Part shown: positions 17,866 through 26,611 of the stretch, one piece after another | How positions within the stretch are numbered: position 1 is the stretch's first letter | How the letters are laid out: the number at the start of each line of letters is the position of its first letter | Source of the DNA: Neisseriaceae bacterium | GTDB taxonomy: Bacteria; Pseudomonadota; Gammaproteobacteria; Burkholderiales; Chromobacteriaceae | Length of the DNA: 64,000 nt | Direction: 5' to 3' | NCBI GenBank assembly: GCA_027489245.1 | Contig: JAIYAC010000002.1 | Coordinates: 1-64,000 of the forward strand | Notes under the pieces: model-generated | Told to the model about the DNA's origin: nothing | Database searches by the model: none | What the model saw: the letters and a program-made list of their open reading frames with translations, nothing else | Made by a program: the position numbers and the translations under genes

Positions 17866-19101
17866 TCATTCGGTGCTTTGCGCCACCCCACGAAACACCC
17901 GCTGCTTCAGCGGGTTGGTGCCCAGGCCGTACACGATTTCCGCCGGGTGCTCGATGTCCCACAGCAGCAGGTCAGCCACGCAGCCTGCGGCCAACTTGCC
18001 GTGGCTGGCAGCACGGCCCAGCGCCTGCGCGGCGTGGCGGGTGGTGCCTAGCAGCGCTTCTTCCGGCGTCAGGCCGAACAGCACGCAGGCCTGGTTCATG
18101 GCCAGACGGATGGAGGCAAACGGGCTGGTGCCAGGGTTCAGGTCGGTGGATACCGCCATGGCCACGCCGGCGGCGCGCAGCTTGTCCACCGGCGGCTTTT
18201 GCGTTTCGCGCAAAAAGTAGTACGCACCGGGCAGCAGCACGGCCACGGTGCCGGCCTGCGCCATGGCGGCCACGCCGGCGTCGTCCAGGTATTCGATGTG
18301 GTCGGCGGACAGGCCGCCAAACTCGGCCACCAGCGCGGCGCCGTGCAGGTTGGACAGCTGCTCCACGTGGCCTTTCAGCTGCAGGCCGTGGGCGCGGGCG
18401 GCGTCGAATACGCGGCGGGTTTGCGCGGGGGAAAAGCCCACCCCTTCGCAAAACACGTCTACCGCTTCGGCCAGGCCTTCGGCAGCGGCGGCCGGTACGA
18501 TGGTGTGGCACACGTAATCGATGTAGGCATCGGCCTGGCCGGCGTATTCCGGCGGCAGCGCATGGGCAGAGAGCAGCGTGGTGGCGACCTCCACCGGCAG
18601 CGCAGCGGCCAGGCGGCGGGCGGCGCGCAGCTGTTTCAGCTCGTCGGCCAGCGTCAGGCCGTAGCCGGACTTGATCTCGACGGTGGTCACGCCTTCCTTC
18701 ATCAGCGCTTTCAGCCGCGGCAGGCTGGCCAGCGCCAGCTCGTCCTCGTCCAGGCTGCGGGTGGCACGCACGGTGGAGATAATGCCGCCGCCTTCGGCCG
18801 CGATTTGCTGGTAGGGCACGCCGGTGAGGCGTTTTTCCCATTCCGCCGCGCGGTTGCCGCCGTACACCAGGTGGGTGTGGCAGTCGATAAAGCCGGGCGT
18901 GATCCAGCGGCCTTGCGCGTCGATTACCTCACCTGCGCCAGCAAACGCCTGCAGTGCCTCGGCCTGCGGCAGCACGGCGTGGATGCGGCCATCCTGCAGC
19001 CACAGCGCGTGGCCTTCCAGCGCACCGTAGGGCGCAGGGTTGGCCGCATCGCAGGTGGCGAGTCGGGCGTTGATCCACAGGGTGTGGCGGGGCTGGTGCA
19101 T
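17866..19101 (-). CDS. hutI: Imidazolonepropionase
   Basis: HutI opens the imidazolone ring to give N-formimidoyl-L-glutamate. It is an amidohydrolase; the metal motif DCHTHLVYGGNRAAEWE is near residue 65 and later metal ligands occur in LKGHVEQLS and STDLNPGTSP. I use the ATG at 19099-19101 (411 aa, normal length) rather than the track start, which would place translation through the HutC operator. It is the first gene of the hut operon, with an operator 26 bases before its start codon. Confidence 0.95.
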   Translation of the reverse strand: MHQPRHTLWINARLATCDAANPAPYGALEGHALWLQDGRIHAVLPQAEALQAFAGAGEVIDAQGRWITPGFIDCHTHLVYGGNRAAEWEKRLTGVPYQQIAAEGGGIISTVRATRSLDEDELALASLPRLKALMKEGVTTVEIKSGYGLTLADELKQLRAARRLAAALPVEVATTLLSAHALPPEYAGQADAYIDYVCHTIVPAAAAEGLAEAVDVFCEGVGFSPAQTRRVFDAARAHGLQLKGHVEQLSNLHGAALVAEFGGLSADHIEYLDDAGVAAMAQAGTVAVLLPGAYYFLRETQKPPVDKLRAAGVAMAVSTDLNPGTSPFASIRLAMNQACVLFGLTPEEALLGTTRHAAQALGRAASHGKLAAGCVADLLLWDIEHPAEIVYGLGTNPLKQRVFRGVAQSTE

Positions 19102-19125
19102 GGCTGGGTCCGCTTGGCTGATTAA

Positions 19126-19137
19126 TTGTATATACAT
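19126..19137. promoter_or_regulatory. HutC operator upstream of hutI
   Basis: TTGTATATACAT contains the TGTATATACA core (19127-19136) recognised by GntR-type HutC repressors in gamma- and betaproteobacteria. It lies 26 bases upstream of the hutI ATG, positioned to block the hut promoter. Urocanate is the usual inducer. Confidence 0.82.
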
Positions 19138-19269
19138 TTAGACCATACACCGCCAGGCGTCAAGCAGTGTTTTATCCTGCACCGCAGCATGATGCATAAG
19201 GTAAACAGGAAAAAACCAATAAAAAACAGCAGGTCATGTGTGAACATGGCCTGCTGGCGGGTACGCTAC

Positions 19270-19285
19270 AAATGTATATACATTT
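19270..19285. promoter_or_regulatory. Second HutC operator, perfect 16-bp palindrome
   Basis: AAATGTATATACATTT is a perfect palindrome with the same TGTATATACA core. It lies about 145 bases upstream of the first site and overlaps the stop codon of the AraC gene. Two sites on one face could allow looping or a second promoter. Confidence 0.8.
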
Positions 19286-20207
19286 ACGCCATTATGGCGC
19301 TGCCCTGCTGCCGGCGATACTGGCCGGGACTGTAGCCGGTGGTGCGCTTGAAGGCGCGGCTGAAGGCGACTTCGCTGTCGTAGCCGGTTTGCTCGGCAAT
19401 GCGCACCAACGGCAGCGGGCTATCGCGCAGCAGGCAGGCGGCCTGGTGCATGCGCCAGCGCGTCAGGTAGCTGGCCGGGCTATCGCCGACCACGGCGCGA
19501 AAATACAGGGCAAAACGCGAGCGCGACATACCGGCCAGGCTGGCCATGTCGGCCAGTAGCCAGCGCCTGGCCGGGGCTTGCTGGATAGCGTGCAGCAAGG
19601 GGGACAGGCGGGCGTCCGACAGCGCGGCCAGCCAGCCGGGGCGGTGGTCGCTGCCTTCGCAGTAGCGGCGTACCGCCTGGATAAACAGCACATCGGCCAG
19701 CCGACTGATGACCTGCCAGGCACCCGGGCGCGGCTGGCGGCTTTCCAGCATCATCAGCTGCAAGGTCGCGGCCAACAGTGGCGCGCGCTCTGTATCGTGG
19801 GGCAGTAGCATCAGGCCGGGCAGCTCGGCGAGCAGATGCGCCACCGACGGCTGCTCGAACACGAAACGCCCGGCCAGCACTAGCGACTGCGGGCCGCTGC
19901 CACCTAGCACCACATTGTGCTTGTGGCCCTCACCAAATAGCTCGCTGCAACGCTGGCAGGGGGTGTCCAGCGCATCCTGCAGTACGAAAGGCACGCCTTC
20001 ACGCACCAGAAAGCTGTCGCCAGCCTGCAGGCACACCGGGGCGCCCAGCGCTGGCGAGGACAGCCAGGCGCTGCCTTGCGCCAGCAGCACAAAACGGCTG
20101 TGGTGATCGTGATGAAAATCGATCCCCCAGGGCGCGCCGGCGTGCAGATGGGCATACAGCGCGCTTTGCAGTTTCAGGCTGTCCAGCAGGTGATCTAGCG
20201 GGCTCAT
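19284..20207 (-). CDS. AraC-family regulator with N-terminal cupin (Cupin_6) domain
   Basis: This 307-aa protein has an N-terminal cupin (DFHHDHHSRFVLLAQGSAWL and DSFLVREGVPFVLQ). It includes CQRCSELFGEGHKHNVVLGG, the pattern typical of AraC proteins that regulate adjacent alcohol dehydrogenases or oxidoreductases. The C-terminal DNA-binding half has LADMASLAGMSRSRFALYFR and VRIAEQTGYDSEVAFSRAFK. It is divergent from the alcohol dehydrogenase-like gene at 20313 with a 105-bp spacer, so that gene is the likely target. Its stop codon overlaps the upstream hut operator, so it lies directly upstream of hutI and read-through could feed the hut operon. Confidence 0.88.
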   Translation of the reverse strand: MSPLDHLLDSLKLQSALYAHLHAGAPWGIDFHHDHHSRFVLLAQGSAWLSSPALGAPVCLQAGDSFLVREGVPFVLQDALDTPCQRCSELFGEGHKHNVVLGGSGPQSLVLAGRFVFEQPSVAHLLAELPGLMLLPHDTERAPLLAATLQLMMLESRQPRPGAWQVISRLADVLFIQAVRRYCEGSDHRPGWLAALSDARLSPLLHAIQQAPARRWLLADMASLAGMSRSRFALYFRAVVGDSPASYLTRWRMHQAACLLRDSPLPLVRIAEQTGYDSEVAFSRAFKRTTGYSPGQYRRQQGSAIMA

Positions 20208-20312
20208 AGGGCGTACTTTCGGGACGAATGGTGATGAAATCAGGCTAAACAGTCATTCATTGTATTGCCCGGCCCGCTTAAGGTGGGGGCTCAATTTGCC
20301 AAGGAGCACAAA

Positions 20313-21323
20313 ATGACTGCATACCGTTTGCGGGGCAGTGGCCAGGATGGCCGGTTTACCCGTGAGGATGACGTGCCGCACCCGCCGCGCCACGACGAGG
20401 TGCTGCTGAAGGTGCACGCCAGCGCGCTGAACTTTCGTGATGTGGCGCTGCTACAGGGCTGGTACCCGCTGCCACGGCAGGATGGCTTGATCCAGCTGAC
20501 CGACGCCGCGGCAGAGGTGCTGGAAACCGGCAGCGAAGTGAGCCGCTTTGTTACTGGCGACCGCGTGTGCAGCACCTTTTTCCCCGGCTGGTTTGGCGGC
20601 AGCTTTCCGGCCAGCAGTGCCAGCCGGCAATACGGCACCCAGCTGGACGGCTGGATGTGCCAGTACAAGACAGTCCGCGCGGAAGACCTGGTGCACCTGC
20701 CCGCGCACCTGAGTTACCGCGAAGGCGCCACCCTGCCCTGCGCCGCGCTCACGGCCTGGAACGCGCTGCATGGCCGCTACCCGGTGGGCCCCGGCGATGT
20801 GGTGCTTACCCAGGGCACCGGTGGGGTCGCCCTGTTTGCCCTGCAGTTTGCCCGCATGCTGGGCGCCAGCGTGATTGCCACCACCTCGGGCGACGCCAAG
20901 GCCGCGCTGCTGCACCAGCTGGGGGCCACGCACGTGATCAATTACCGCAGCACGCCCGACTGGGGGTTGGCCGCACGCGAGCTGACGGGCGGCGTGGGGG
21001 TAAACCGCATTGTGGAGATTGGTGGCCCGGGCACCCTGACGCAGTCACTGCAGGCGGTGGCCAACGAGGGCGACATCGCGCTGGTGGGCTTTGTAGCACC
21101 CGGCCAGCCGCAGGTGGACTTCATGCAGCTGTTCATGAGCGGTGCTGTGGTGCGTCGCATCAATGTGGGCAACCGGCTTGAGTTCGAGTGCATGAACGCG
21201 GCCATCAGCCAGCATGGCCTGCACCCGGTGCTGGACCAGGATTTCGCGCTGGATGACCACGCCCAGGCGTTTGAGCGGCTGATGTCGGGCGGCCATAGCG
21301 GCAAGGTGACCTTGCGGCACTAA
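20313..21323 (+). CDS. NAD(P)-dependent MDR-family oxidoreductase
   Basis: The 336-aa protein starts at the ATG preceded by AAGGAG; the track adds 16 residues. It is a medium-chain dehydrogenase/reductase: N-terminal GroES-like domain with ALNFRDVALLQGWYP, then a Rossmann fold with VLTQGTGGVALFALQFARMLG and VIATTSGDAK. Zinc-site cysteines typical of classical alcohol dehydrogenases are not evident, so it is closer to the quinone-oxidoreductase-like branch. It is paired with a divergent cupin-AraC regulator, a common arrangement. The substrate is unknown. Confidence 0.82.
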   Translation: MTAYRLRGSGQDGRFTREDDVPHPPRHDEVLLKVHASALNFRDVALLQGWYPLPRQDGLIQLTDAAAEVLETGSEVSRFVTGDRVCSTFFPGWFGGSFPASSASRQYGTQLDGWMCQYKTVRAEDLVHLPAHLSYREGATLPCAALTAWNALHGRYPVGPGDVVLTQGTGGVALFALQFARMLGASVIATTSGDAKAALLHQLGATHVINYRSTPDWGLAARELTGGVGVNRIVEIGGPGTLTQSLQAVANEGDIALVGFVAPGQPQVDFMQLFMSGAVVRRINVGNRLEFECMNAAISQHGLHPVLDQDFALDDHAQAFERLMSGGHSGKVTLRH

Positions 21324-21368
21324 ACATGGCAACACTAGGCCTGGCAGCGCTCAGCCCGCCGGCCAGGC

Positions 21369-22094
21369 TTACTTGCGTACCCGGGTCTGCGAACGCAGCT
21401 TGTACTTGCTGCCAGGGTGCAGCAGGCGGGCAAAACTGACCAGGTGCTTGCCGGACCAGGTACGGCGCAGCACGCGCAGGCAGGGCTCTGGCACGGCGAG
21501 CGCCAGCAGTTGCTGCTCGTCGGCGCCGGGCAGCACCGCCTCTACCGTGTGTTCCACGTCGGTGAGCGGGCAGGTGCGCATCAGGTAGGCGTTGGGGGTT
21601 TCCTGCTCGAAGGCCTGCGCCAGGTAGTCGGGCGCCCACTGCGGGTTCACGTAGCGGTCTTCGATCTGGATGGGGCTGTCGTCTTCGTGGTGCACGATCA
21701 GCGAATGGAACACTGCCGCACCGGCGGCCATGCCCAGGCGCAATGCCACTTCTTCGCTGGCCGGCTCGGCGCGGGCAAACAGCACCTGCGCACGGTAGAC
21801 GTGGCCGCGCAGGGCGATTTCCTCGGCGATATTGTTCACGTCCAGCAGCGGCGACTCGGCCTTGCGCTCGGCCACATAGGTGCCGTCGCCGGCGTAACGC
21901 AGCAGCACGCCGGCCTCGGCCAGGTCGCGGATGGCCTTGTTCACCGTCATGCGCGACACGCCAAACTGGCGCGCCAGCTCTACCTCGGGCGGGATCTTGG
22001 CGCCAGGCGCAAAGGTGCGCTGCTTGATGCCGTCGAGGATGTAATCGCGGATGCGCAGGAAATGGGGTTTGGCGGCGGGTTTGGGCGTGCTCAT
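21369..22094 (-). CDS. hutC: Histidine utilisation repressor, GntR family
   Basis: HutC represses the hut genes and is released by urocanate. The N-terminal GntR winged helix is clear: IRDYILDGIKQRTFAPGAKI, PEVELARQFGVSRMTVNKAI and LRYAGDGTYVAE. A C-terminal UTRA ligand domain follows, with IEDRYVNPQWAPDYL and a PCLRVLRRTWSGK stretch typical of HutC. I start at the ATG (241 aa); the track uses a GTG seven codons upstream. It is on the same strand as the hut operon but separated from it by the AraC/MDR pair. Two matching operators lie 2.3-3 kb downstream in front of hutI. Confidence 0.92.
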   Translation of the reverse strand: MSTPKPAAKPHFLRIRDYILDGIKQRTFAPGAKIPPEVELARQFGVSRMTVNKAIRDLAEAGVLLRYAGDGTYVAERKAESPLLDVNNIAEEIALRGHVYRAQVLFARAEPASEEVALRLGMAAGAAVFHSLIVHHEDDSPIQIEDRYVNPQWAPDYLAQAFEQETPNAYLMRTCPLTDVEHTVEAVLPGADEQQLLALAVPEPCLRVLRRTWSGKHLVSFARLLHPGSKYKLRSQTRVRK

Positions 22095-22226
22095 GCCGCG
22101 ATTGTAACGCGGCACTGGTCAAAGCGCTTGCCAGCGGTTAGCTTAATGCTGCATGACAAAGCATGCAGACAGGCATACCGCAGCAGCATGCCCTGCCCCA
22201 CCTCCACCTTTGCAGATGGAATTGCC

Positions 22227-23093
22227 ATGAGTCACCCCGTACACCCCGATCTGTTACCCGCTGGCGTACGCGCCATCGAGCTGGCCCCTGGCGTACCCGG
22301 CCTGGCATTTACCCACCCCGCGTTCACCGCCACCCTCAGCCTGTACGGTGGCCAGCTGCTGGGCTATACCCCGCACGGCGGCCAACCTTTGTTTTACCTG
22401 TCCCCCACGGCGCTACTGCAGCCGGGCAAGGCCATACGCGGCGGCGTGCCGCTGTGCTGGCCGTGGTTTGGCAAACATGGCAGCGACAGCAGCCAGCCGC
22501 AGCACGGCGTGGCCCGCACCGCGCTGTGGACGGTAAACGCCATTGCGCGCAGCGAGCTGGGGTTTCACGTGAAACTGAACGGCCCGCGCCACGGCGAGCT
22601 GTCGTCCAGCCTGAGCCTGGTACTGGGCGACAGCGTGGACATGGCGCTGACCACGCGTAACCACGGCAAGACCGTGGCCACCGTCAGCGCAGCACTGCAC
22701 AGCTATATTGCCGTGGGTGATATCCGCCAAATCAGCCTGGTCGGCCTGGAAAACACCCGCAGCCACGACAAGCTGACCGACAGCCACGGCACCCTGCCTG
22801 CCAGCCCGTGGCGCTTTGATGGCCCGACCGACGCTGTGGTGGCCAGCGGTGCCGCCACGGTGCTGCACGATGCTGCCTGGCAGCGCACGGTCAGCATCAA
22901 GCCCGGTGGCTCGGACAGCACCGTGGTATGGACCCCGTGGGCCGCCGGCGCTGCCGCGCTGGCCGACATGCCGGACGACAGCTGGCAGCACTTTGTGTGC
23001 GTAGAGGCCGCCAATGCCGGCGCGGATAGCCGCCAGATCGCGCCGGGGGACAGCCATACACTAAGCCAGCATTTGCACGTGGCGGGGGTATAA
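22227..23093 (+). CDS. D-hexose-6-phosphate mutarotase (YeaD-like)
   Basis: The enzyme interconverts alpha and beta anomers of hexose-6-phosphates in the cytoplasm. From the ATG at 22227 it has 288 aa, standard for the family. Typical motifs are YGGQLLGYTP, a LSPTALLQPGKAIRGGVPLC stretch and CWPWFGKHG near the active site, and the catalytic acid region WQHFVCVEAANA near the C-terminus. The long track ORF that begins at 21417 is a shadow of hutC at its 5' end. The RBS is weak. It carries an uptake-like motif (22378) in the codons for GGQPL. Confidence 0.88.
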   Translation: MSHPVHPDLLPAGVRAIELAPGVPGLAFTHPAFTATLSLYGGQLLGYTPHGGQPLFYLSPTALLQPGKAIRGGVPLCWPWFGKHGSDSSQPQHGVARTALWTVNAIARSELGFHVKLNGPRHGELSSSLSLVLGDSVDMALTTRNHGKTVATVSAALHSYIAVGDIRQISLVGLENTRSHDKLTDSHGTLPASPWRFDGPTDAVVASGAATVLHDAAWQRTVSIKPGGSDSTVVWTPWAAGAAALADMPDDSWQHFVCVEAANAGADSRQIAPGDSHTLSQHLHVAGV

Positions 23094-23132
23094 TCAGCGT
23101 TTGCCTCACCGCCGCATACCACGAGTAACAGC

Positions 23133-23714
23133 ATGATCCAACCCGACCGCCTGGACCGTTTCTTTCCCATTACCTACCCCAATGGCACCACGGTAAGCCG
23201 TTTTGCCAAGCATTGCCCGCACTGCAAACAGCTGGTGAAAGCATCGGCAATGGAAGGCATGGCGCTGCTGCTGAAAGACAAGGTATTCGTGCTGGCCGAC
23301 GGCCACTGCCCGCACTGCCAGCATGGCTTTGTGGTGAAGTGCGTGATCGACGAATACAAGCAGGTACACGCCGTGGGCCTGCCGGTATTTTTGTACCGCA
23401 TGATGCTGCAGTGGGGCGCGCGCAAACACGTGCAGACTTTCCGCCAGCAAAGCGACTGGCGCATGGCCCAGCAAGAGGTGGAAACACCGGCCACCGAGCC
23501 TGCCGCGCCGCGTGGTACCCAGCTGGCTGACAGCGCCATGGTGCAGAAGTCGGAAGAAATCCTGGGCAACTTCATGGGCCAGCCCATTCACGCCTGGATC
23601 ATGAACAACGGCCAACGCCTGGTATACGAACGGGCGGTACCGCCGGGGGGCAGCTTTCAGCTAGCCGAACAGGAAGTGCTGTTTGAAAACCGCCTGATCT
23701 ACCGCCCGGCCTGA
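23133..23714 (+). CDS. Small zinc-ribbon-like protein with two CPHC motifs
   Basis: I do not recognise the family. The 193-aa product has two CPHC pairs (CPHCKQLV near residue 29 and CPHCQHGF near 57) spaced as in a zinc ribbon. A mixed central part follows, with a C-terminal IHAWIMNNGQRLVYERAVPP segment. No signal peptide or membrane helix is seen. It lies 39 bases after the mutarotase gene on the same strand and is followed by a good terminator, so the two may be cotranscribed. The zinc-binding role is inference from the cysteines. Confidence 0.7.
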   Translation: MIQPDRLDRFFPITYPNGTTVSRFAKHCPHCKQLVKASAMEGMALLLKDKVFVLADGHCPHCQHGFVVKCVIDEYKQVHAVGLPVFLYRMMLQWGARKHVQTFRQQSDWRMAQQEVETPATEPAAPRGTQLADSAMVQKSEEILGNFMGQPIHAWIMNNGQRLVYERAVPPGGSFQLAEQEVLFENRLIYRPA

Positions 23715-23734
23715 TACGGCCAGGCACCATGCAA

Positions 23735-23764
23735 AACCCCGTCAGCTTGCTGGCGGGGTTTTTT
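23735..23764 (+). terminator. Intrinsic terminator
   Basis: AACCCCGTCAGC and GCTGGCGGGGTT pair, followed by TTTT within a six-T run, 20 bases after the CPHC gene stop. Confidence 0.88.
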
Positions 23765-23799
23765 CTTGCGGGTAGGCAAAAGGGGCGGCTGGCAGGCGC

Positions 23800-24330
23800 T
23801 TAGTTCAGGCGTATCCGGTAGACGCAGCTGGCGTCATCCGGCCAGCTCTGCACCATGCCCAGGCGCTGGCACAGGCGCCGTGCGGCATGGTTGGCCGCAT
23901 CGGTACAGGCGTACACCTCCTGCGCGCCGTAGGGGCCAAACGCCAGCGCTAACATGCTGTCGGTGGCTTCGGTATACAGGCCCAGCCCCAGCCAGTCCGG
24001 GTGGCCCCAAAAGCCCAGCTCCCAGCACTGCGCGCTACGCAGGTGCAGCTCGCAACAGCCCACAATCTCGCCCCCCAGCCAGAGCAGGGCAATCTTGTCC
24101 TGTGCTTGCGGCCACACCAGCGCCACCTTGCGGCACCAGGCTTCGCAGGCCTCGGCGTGCTGCGGCGGCTGCGCCCACGGCAGGCTGTCCGGAAAACAGC
24201 GCAGCAGCGGCAAGCTGGCCTCGATGGCTGCCTGCAAGGCAGCGCCGTCGCCCGGCTGCGGTGCGGCCAGGCGCAGCCGGCTGGTATAGACCCCGTCCAG
24301 CAAGGGGTCGGCTAAGGGGTAATGCGCCAT
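23800..24330 (-). CDS. GNAT-family N-acetyltransferase, RimJ/RimL-like
   Basis: The 176-aa product begins at the ATG with GGAGG five bases upstream; the track uses a start four codons earlier. SRLRLAAPQPGDGAAL is the usual N-terminal strand of the RimJ/RimL branch. ELGFWGHPDWLGLGLYTEAT replaces the classic Q/RxxGxG/A acetyl-CoA loop with WLGLGLY, and the C-terminal AARRLCQRLGM is conserved. The acceptor is unknown. It lies 75 bases downstream of waaA on the same strand. Confidence 0.82.
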   Translation of the reverse strand: MAHYPLADPLLDGVYTSRLRLAAPQPGDGAALQAAIEASLPLLRCFPDSLPWAQPPQHAEACEAWCRKVALVWPQAQDKIALLWLGGEIVGCCELHLRSAQCWELGFWGHPDWLGLGLYTEATDSMLALAFGPYGAQEVYACTDAANHAARRLCQRLGMVQSWPDDASCVYRIRLN

Positions 24331-24404
24331 GCCACCTCCCATAGTCTGTGTCGCCGCGCGCTACACCACGGCCAGGCCAGCCTGTCATGGCCAGCCGCGT
24401 GGGC

Positions 24405-25652
24405 TTAGCCGAGTGTGTCTGCGATCAGGCTGGCGATACGTTCACTGGCGCCGCGGTGAGCGGCGGTAAAGGCCAGGCCAGCCTGGCGCATGTGCAGGCG
24501 GGCATCAGCATCGGCCAGCAGCTGCAGTGCCGTGGCCACCAGCTGGCTGGCGTCGTGCACCTGGCGCGCCGCGCCCGCCTGCAGGGCCAGCGCGCTGGCC
24601 TCGGCAAAATTATAGGTGGAGGGCCCCAGGAGTACAGGTACACCGACACTGGCCGGCTCGATCAGGTTCTGCGCGCCAAAATCCAGCAAGGAGCCGCCAA
24701 CAAACGCCACATCGGCGGCGGCGTAGTAGGCAAACAGCTCGCCCATGCTGTCGCCCACCCACACCTGGGTGTCGGCAGCCACGGCGGCCTGGTCGCTGCG
24801 GCGCTGCACGGCCAAGCCGCGGGCTGCGGCCAACTGTGCTACCTCGGCAAAACGCTCGGGGTGGCGCGGCACCAGCACCAGCAGGGCCCGCTGCGGGCCG
24901 GCGGCCTGCCAGGCGTCCAGAATCAGCGCTTCTTCGCCATCCCGCGTGCTGGCGCACACCCACACCGGGCGGGTGCCGATACGGGCACGGAAGGCCTCGC
25001 CCAGGGCCAGCTTGTCGGCGGGCGGGGTGAAATCGTACTTGGTGCTGCCGCACACCAGCGGCGCCGGCGTACCCAATGCGGCCAACCTGGCGGCATCGTC
25101 GGGGCTTTGCGCGGCCACGGCGTTCAGGCGCTGCAGGGCCGGGCGCACCAGGCGGCGTATGCGCTGGTAGCCGCGGGCGGATTTTTCCGACAGCCGGGCG
25201 TTCACCAGCAGCACCGGCACCTTGGCGTCGCGGCAGGCGTGGATCATGGCTGGCCAGATTTCGGTTTCCATCAGCAGCAGGCAGGCCGGCTGCGCGGCGG
25301 CGACGAAACGGCGCATCCAGCGCAGGTTGTCGTACGGCAGGTAATGCACCTGGGCGTCGGGGTACAGCTCCTGCGCGGTGGCCCGGCCGGTGGGCGTCAT
25401 CTGGGTAATCAGCAAGCTGGCCTGGGGATAACGTGCGCGCAGGGCTTTCACCAGCGGCAGCGCAGCGCGGGTTTCGCCTACCGACACCGCGTGCAGCCAG
25501 ATCTGCTGGCCGCGCGGCTGCGGCAGGCTGCGGCCGAAGCGTTCGTCCCAGTGTTCAAGATAAGCCGGCGCCTGGCGGGCACGCTTTTTCAGGTAACGCT
25601 TGATCAGCGGCGTGAGCAGCGGCCACAGCGCGGAATACAGCTGCAGCAGCAT
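24405..25652 (-). CDS. waaA: 3-deoxy-D-manno-octulosonic acid (Kdo) transferase
   Basis: WaaA transfers Kdo from CMP-Kdo to lipid A precursor at the inner membrane. The true start is the ATG at 25650-25652, giving 415 aa; the longer track ORF runs into waaC. Features are an N-terminal membrane anchor (MLLQLYSALWPLLTPLI), the catalytic-glutamate motif HAVSVGETRAALPL (about 54-67), LMETEIWP, and the sugar-nucleotide domain with LLVLVPRHPERF and FVGGSLLDFGAQNLIEPA. The start codon overlaps the waaC stop by one base (TGATG), so the two are coupled. Confidence 0.96.
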   Translation of the reverse strand: MLLQLYSALWPLLTPLIKRYLKKRARQAPAYLEHWDERFGRSLPQPRGQQIWLHAVSVGETRAALPLVKALRARYPQASLLITQMTPTGRATAQELYPDAQVHYLPYDNLRWMRRFVAAAQPACLLLMETEIWPAMIHACRDAKVPVLLVNARLSEKSARGYQRIRRLVRPALQRLNAVAAQSPDDAARLAALGTPAPLVCGSTKYDFTPPADKLALGEAFRARIGTRPVWVCASTRDGEEALILDAWQAAGPQRALLVLVPRHPERFAEVAQLAAARGLAVQRRSDQAAVAADTQVWVGDSMGELFAYYAAADVAFVGGSLLDFGAQNLIEPASVGVPVLLGPSTYNFAEASALALQAGAARQVHDASQLVATALQLLADADARLHMRQAGLAFTAAHRGASERIASLIADTLG

Positions 25653-26611
25653 CAGGCAGCCCCCCGCACGCGGGCCAGCAGCGCCAGCACCGCGTCCACT
25701 GGCGGTACCTGCCCTGCCCGGCCGATGTTGGCCGCACGGGCGGTTTCTACCACACCGGTCAGCGCCGGGTCGGTATCGGTATAGATCGCCACCAGGGGCA
25801 CATCCAGCGCATTGGCCAGATGCGTGAGGCCAGTATCCACACCCACGACGGCAGCAGCGTGGCCCAGCAGCGCGGCCGCGTCGCGCAGCGGCATGCGTGG
25901 CGCTACCACGGCGCCCGGCATGGCAGCGGCCAAGCGCGCTGCCCGCGCCTGCTCCACCGCATTCCCCCAAGGCAGTACCGCGTACAACCCTTGTGCGGCC
26001 AGCTCGGCTGCCAGGGCCAGCCAGTGCGGCTCTGGCCACAGCTTGCTGTCGCGGCTGGTGGCATGCAGCAGCACGGCGTAGTGGCCGGCCGGTAGCCAGC
26101 CCGGGCGGGCACCAGCGCGAATGCCGAACACCGGCGCACCGCTGACTTCATAACCGAACGCCGCGGCAAACAGGCGGCGGTTACGCTCGATGGCCGACAG
26201 CTGGCGGCTGACGGTGTAGTGGCGCTGATAAAAGCGTGCGGCCAACGGTTCGCGGATGCTGGTGGCGTCGTAGCCGGCCAGCGGGCCGTTGGCCAGCCAG
26301 CCCGGTAGCGCACTTTTCAACAGGCCTTGCGCGTCCAGCACCAGATCCCAGCGCGTGCTTTGTAATGATGCTTTCAGTGCCGCCATCTGCTGCCAGGTAT
26401 CGCGCGCCAGCAAATGCTTGCGCCAGCGGCGCCAGGCAATGGGCAGCGTGGCCTGTACCTGCGGGTGCAGGCCGGGGATATCCACAAAGGCTTCTTCCGC
26501 CAGCCAGGTGATGCGGGTATCGGGCTGGTGTCGTGCCAGGTCGGTAAGGGCCGGCCAGGTGTGGATAAGGTCGCCCATCGACGATGTGCGCAGCAGGAGG
26601 ACATTTTTCAT
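25652..26611 (-). CDS. waaC: LPS heptosyltransferase I
   Basis: WaaC adds the first heptose to Kdo in the LPS inner core. From the ATG at 26609-26611 (AGGAGG ten bases upstream) it is 319 aa, the family norm. It is a GT9/GT-B enzyme: VLLLRTSSMGDLIHTWPALT at the N-terminus, DLVLDAQGLLKSAL in the first domain, and PLRDAAALLGHAAAVVGVDT with GLTHLANALDVPLVAIYTDT in the ADP-heptose domain. It is coupled to waaA downstream. A DnaA-box 9-mer lies inside its 5' end (26560-26568). Confidence 0.96.
   Translation of the reverse strand: MKNVLLLRTSSMGDLIHTWPALTDLARHQPDTRITWLAEEAFVDIPGLHPQVQATLPIAWRRWRKHLLARDTWQQMAALKASLQSTRWDLVLDAQGLLKSALPGWLANGPLAGYDATSIREPLAARFYQRHYTVSRQLSAIERNRRLFAAAFGYEVSGAPVFGIRAGARPGWLPAGHYAVLLHATSRDSKLWPEPHWLALAAELAAQGLYAVLPWGNAVEQARAARLAAAMPGAVVAPRMPLRDAAALLGHAAAVVGVDTGLTHLANALDVPLVAIYTDTDPALTGVVETARAANIGRAGQVPPVDAVLALLARVRGAA

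Noticed and set aside
15014-18051. Long plus-strand ORFs antisense to hutU and hutG
   Set aside because: Same reason: high-GC antisense frames without RBS or motifs, opposite well-defined enzymes.
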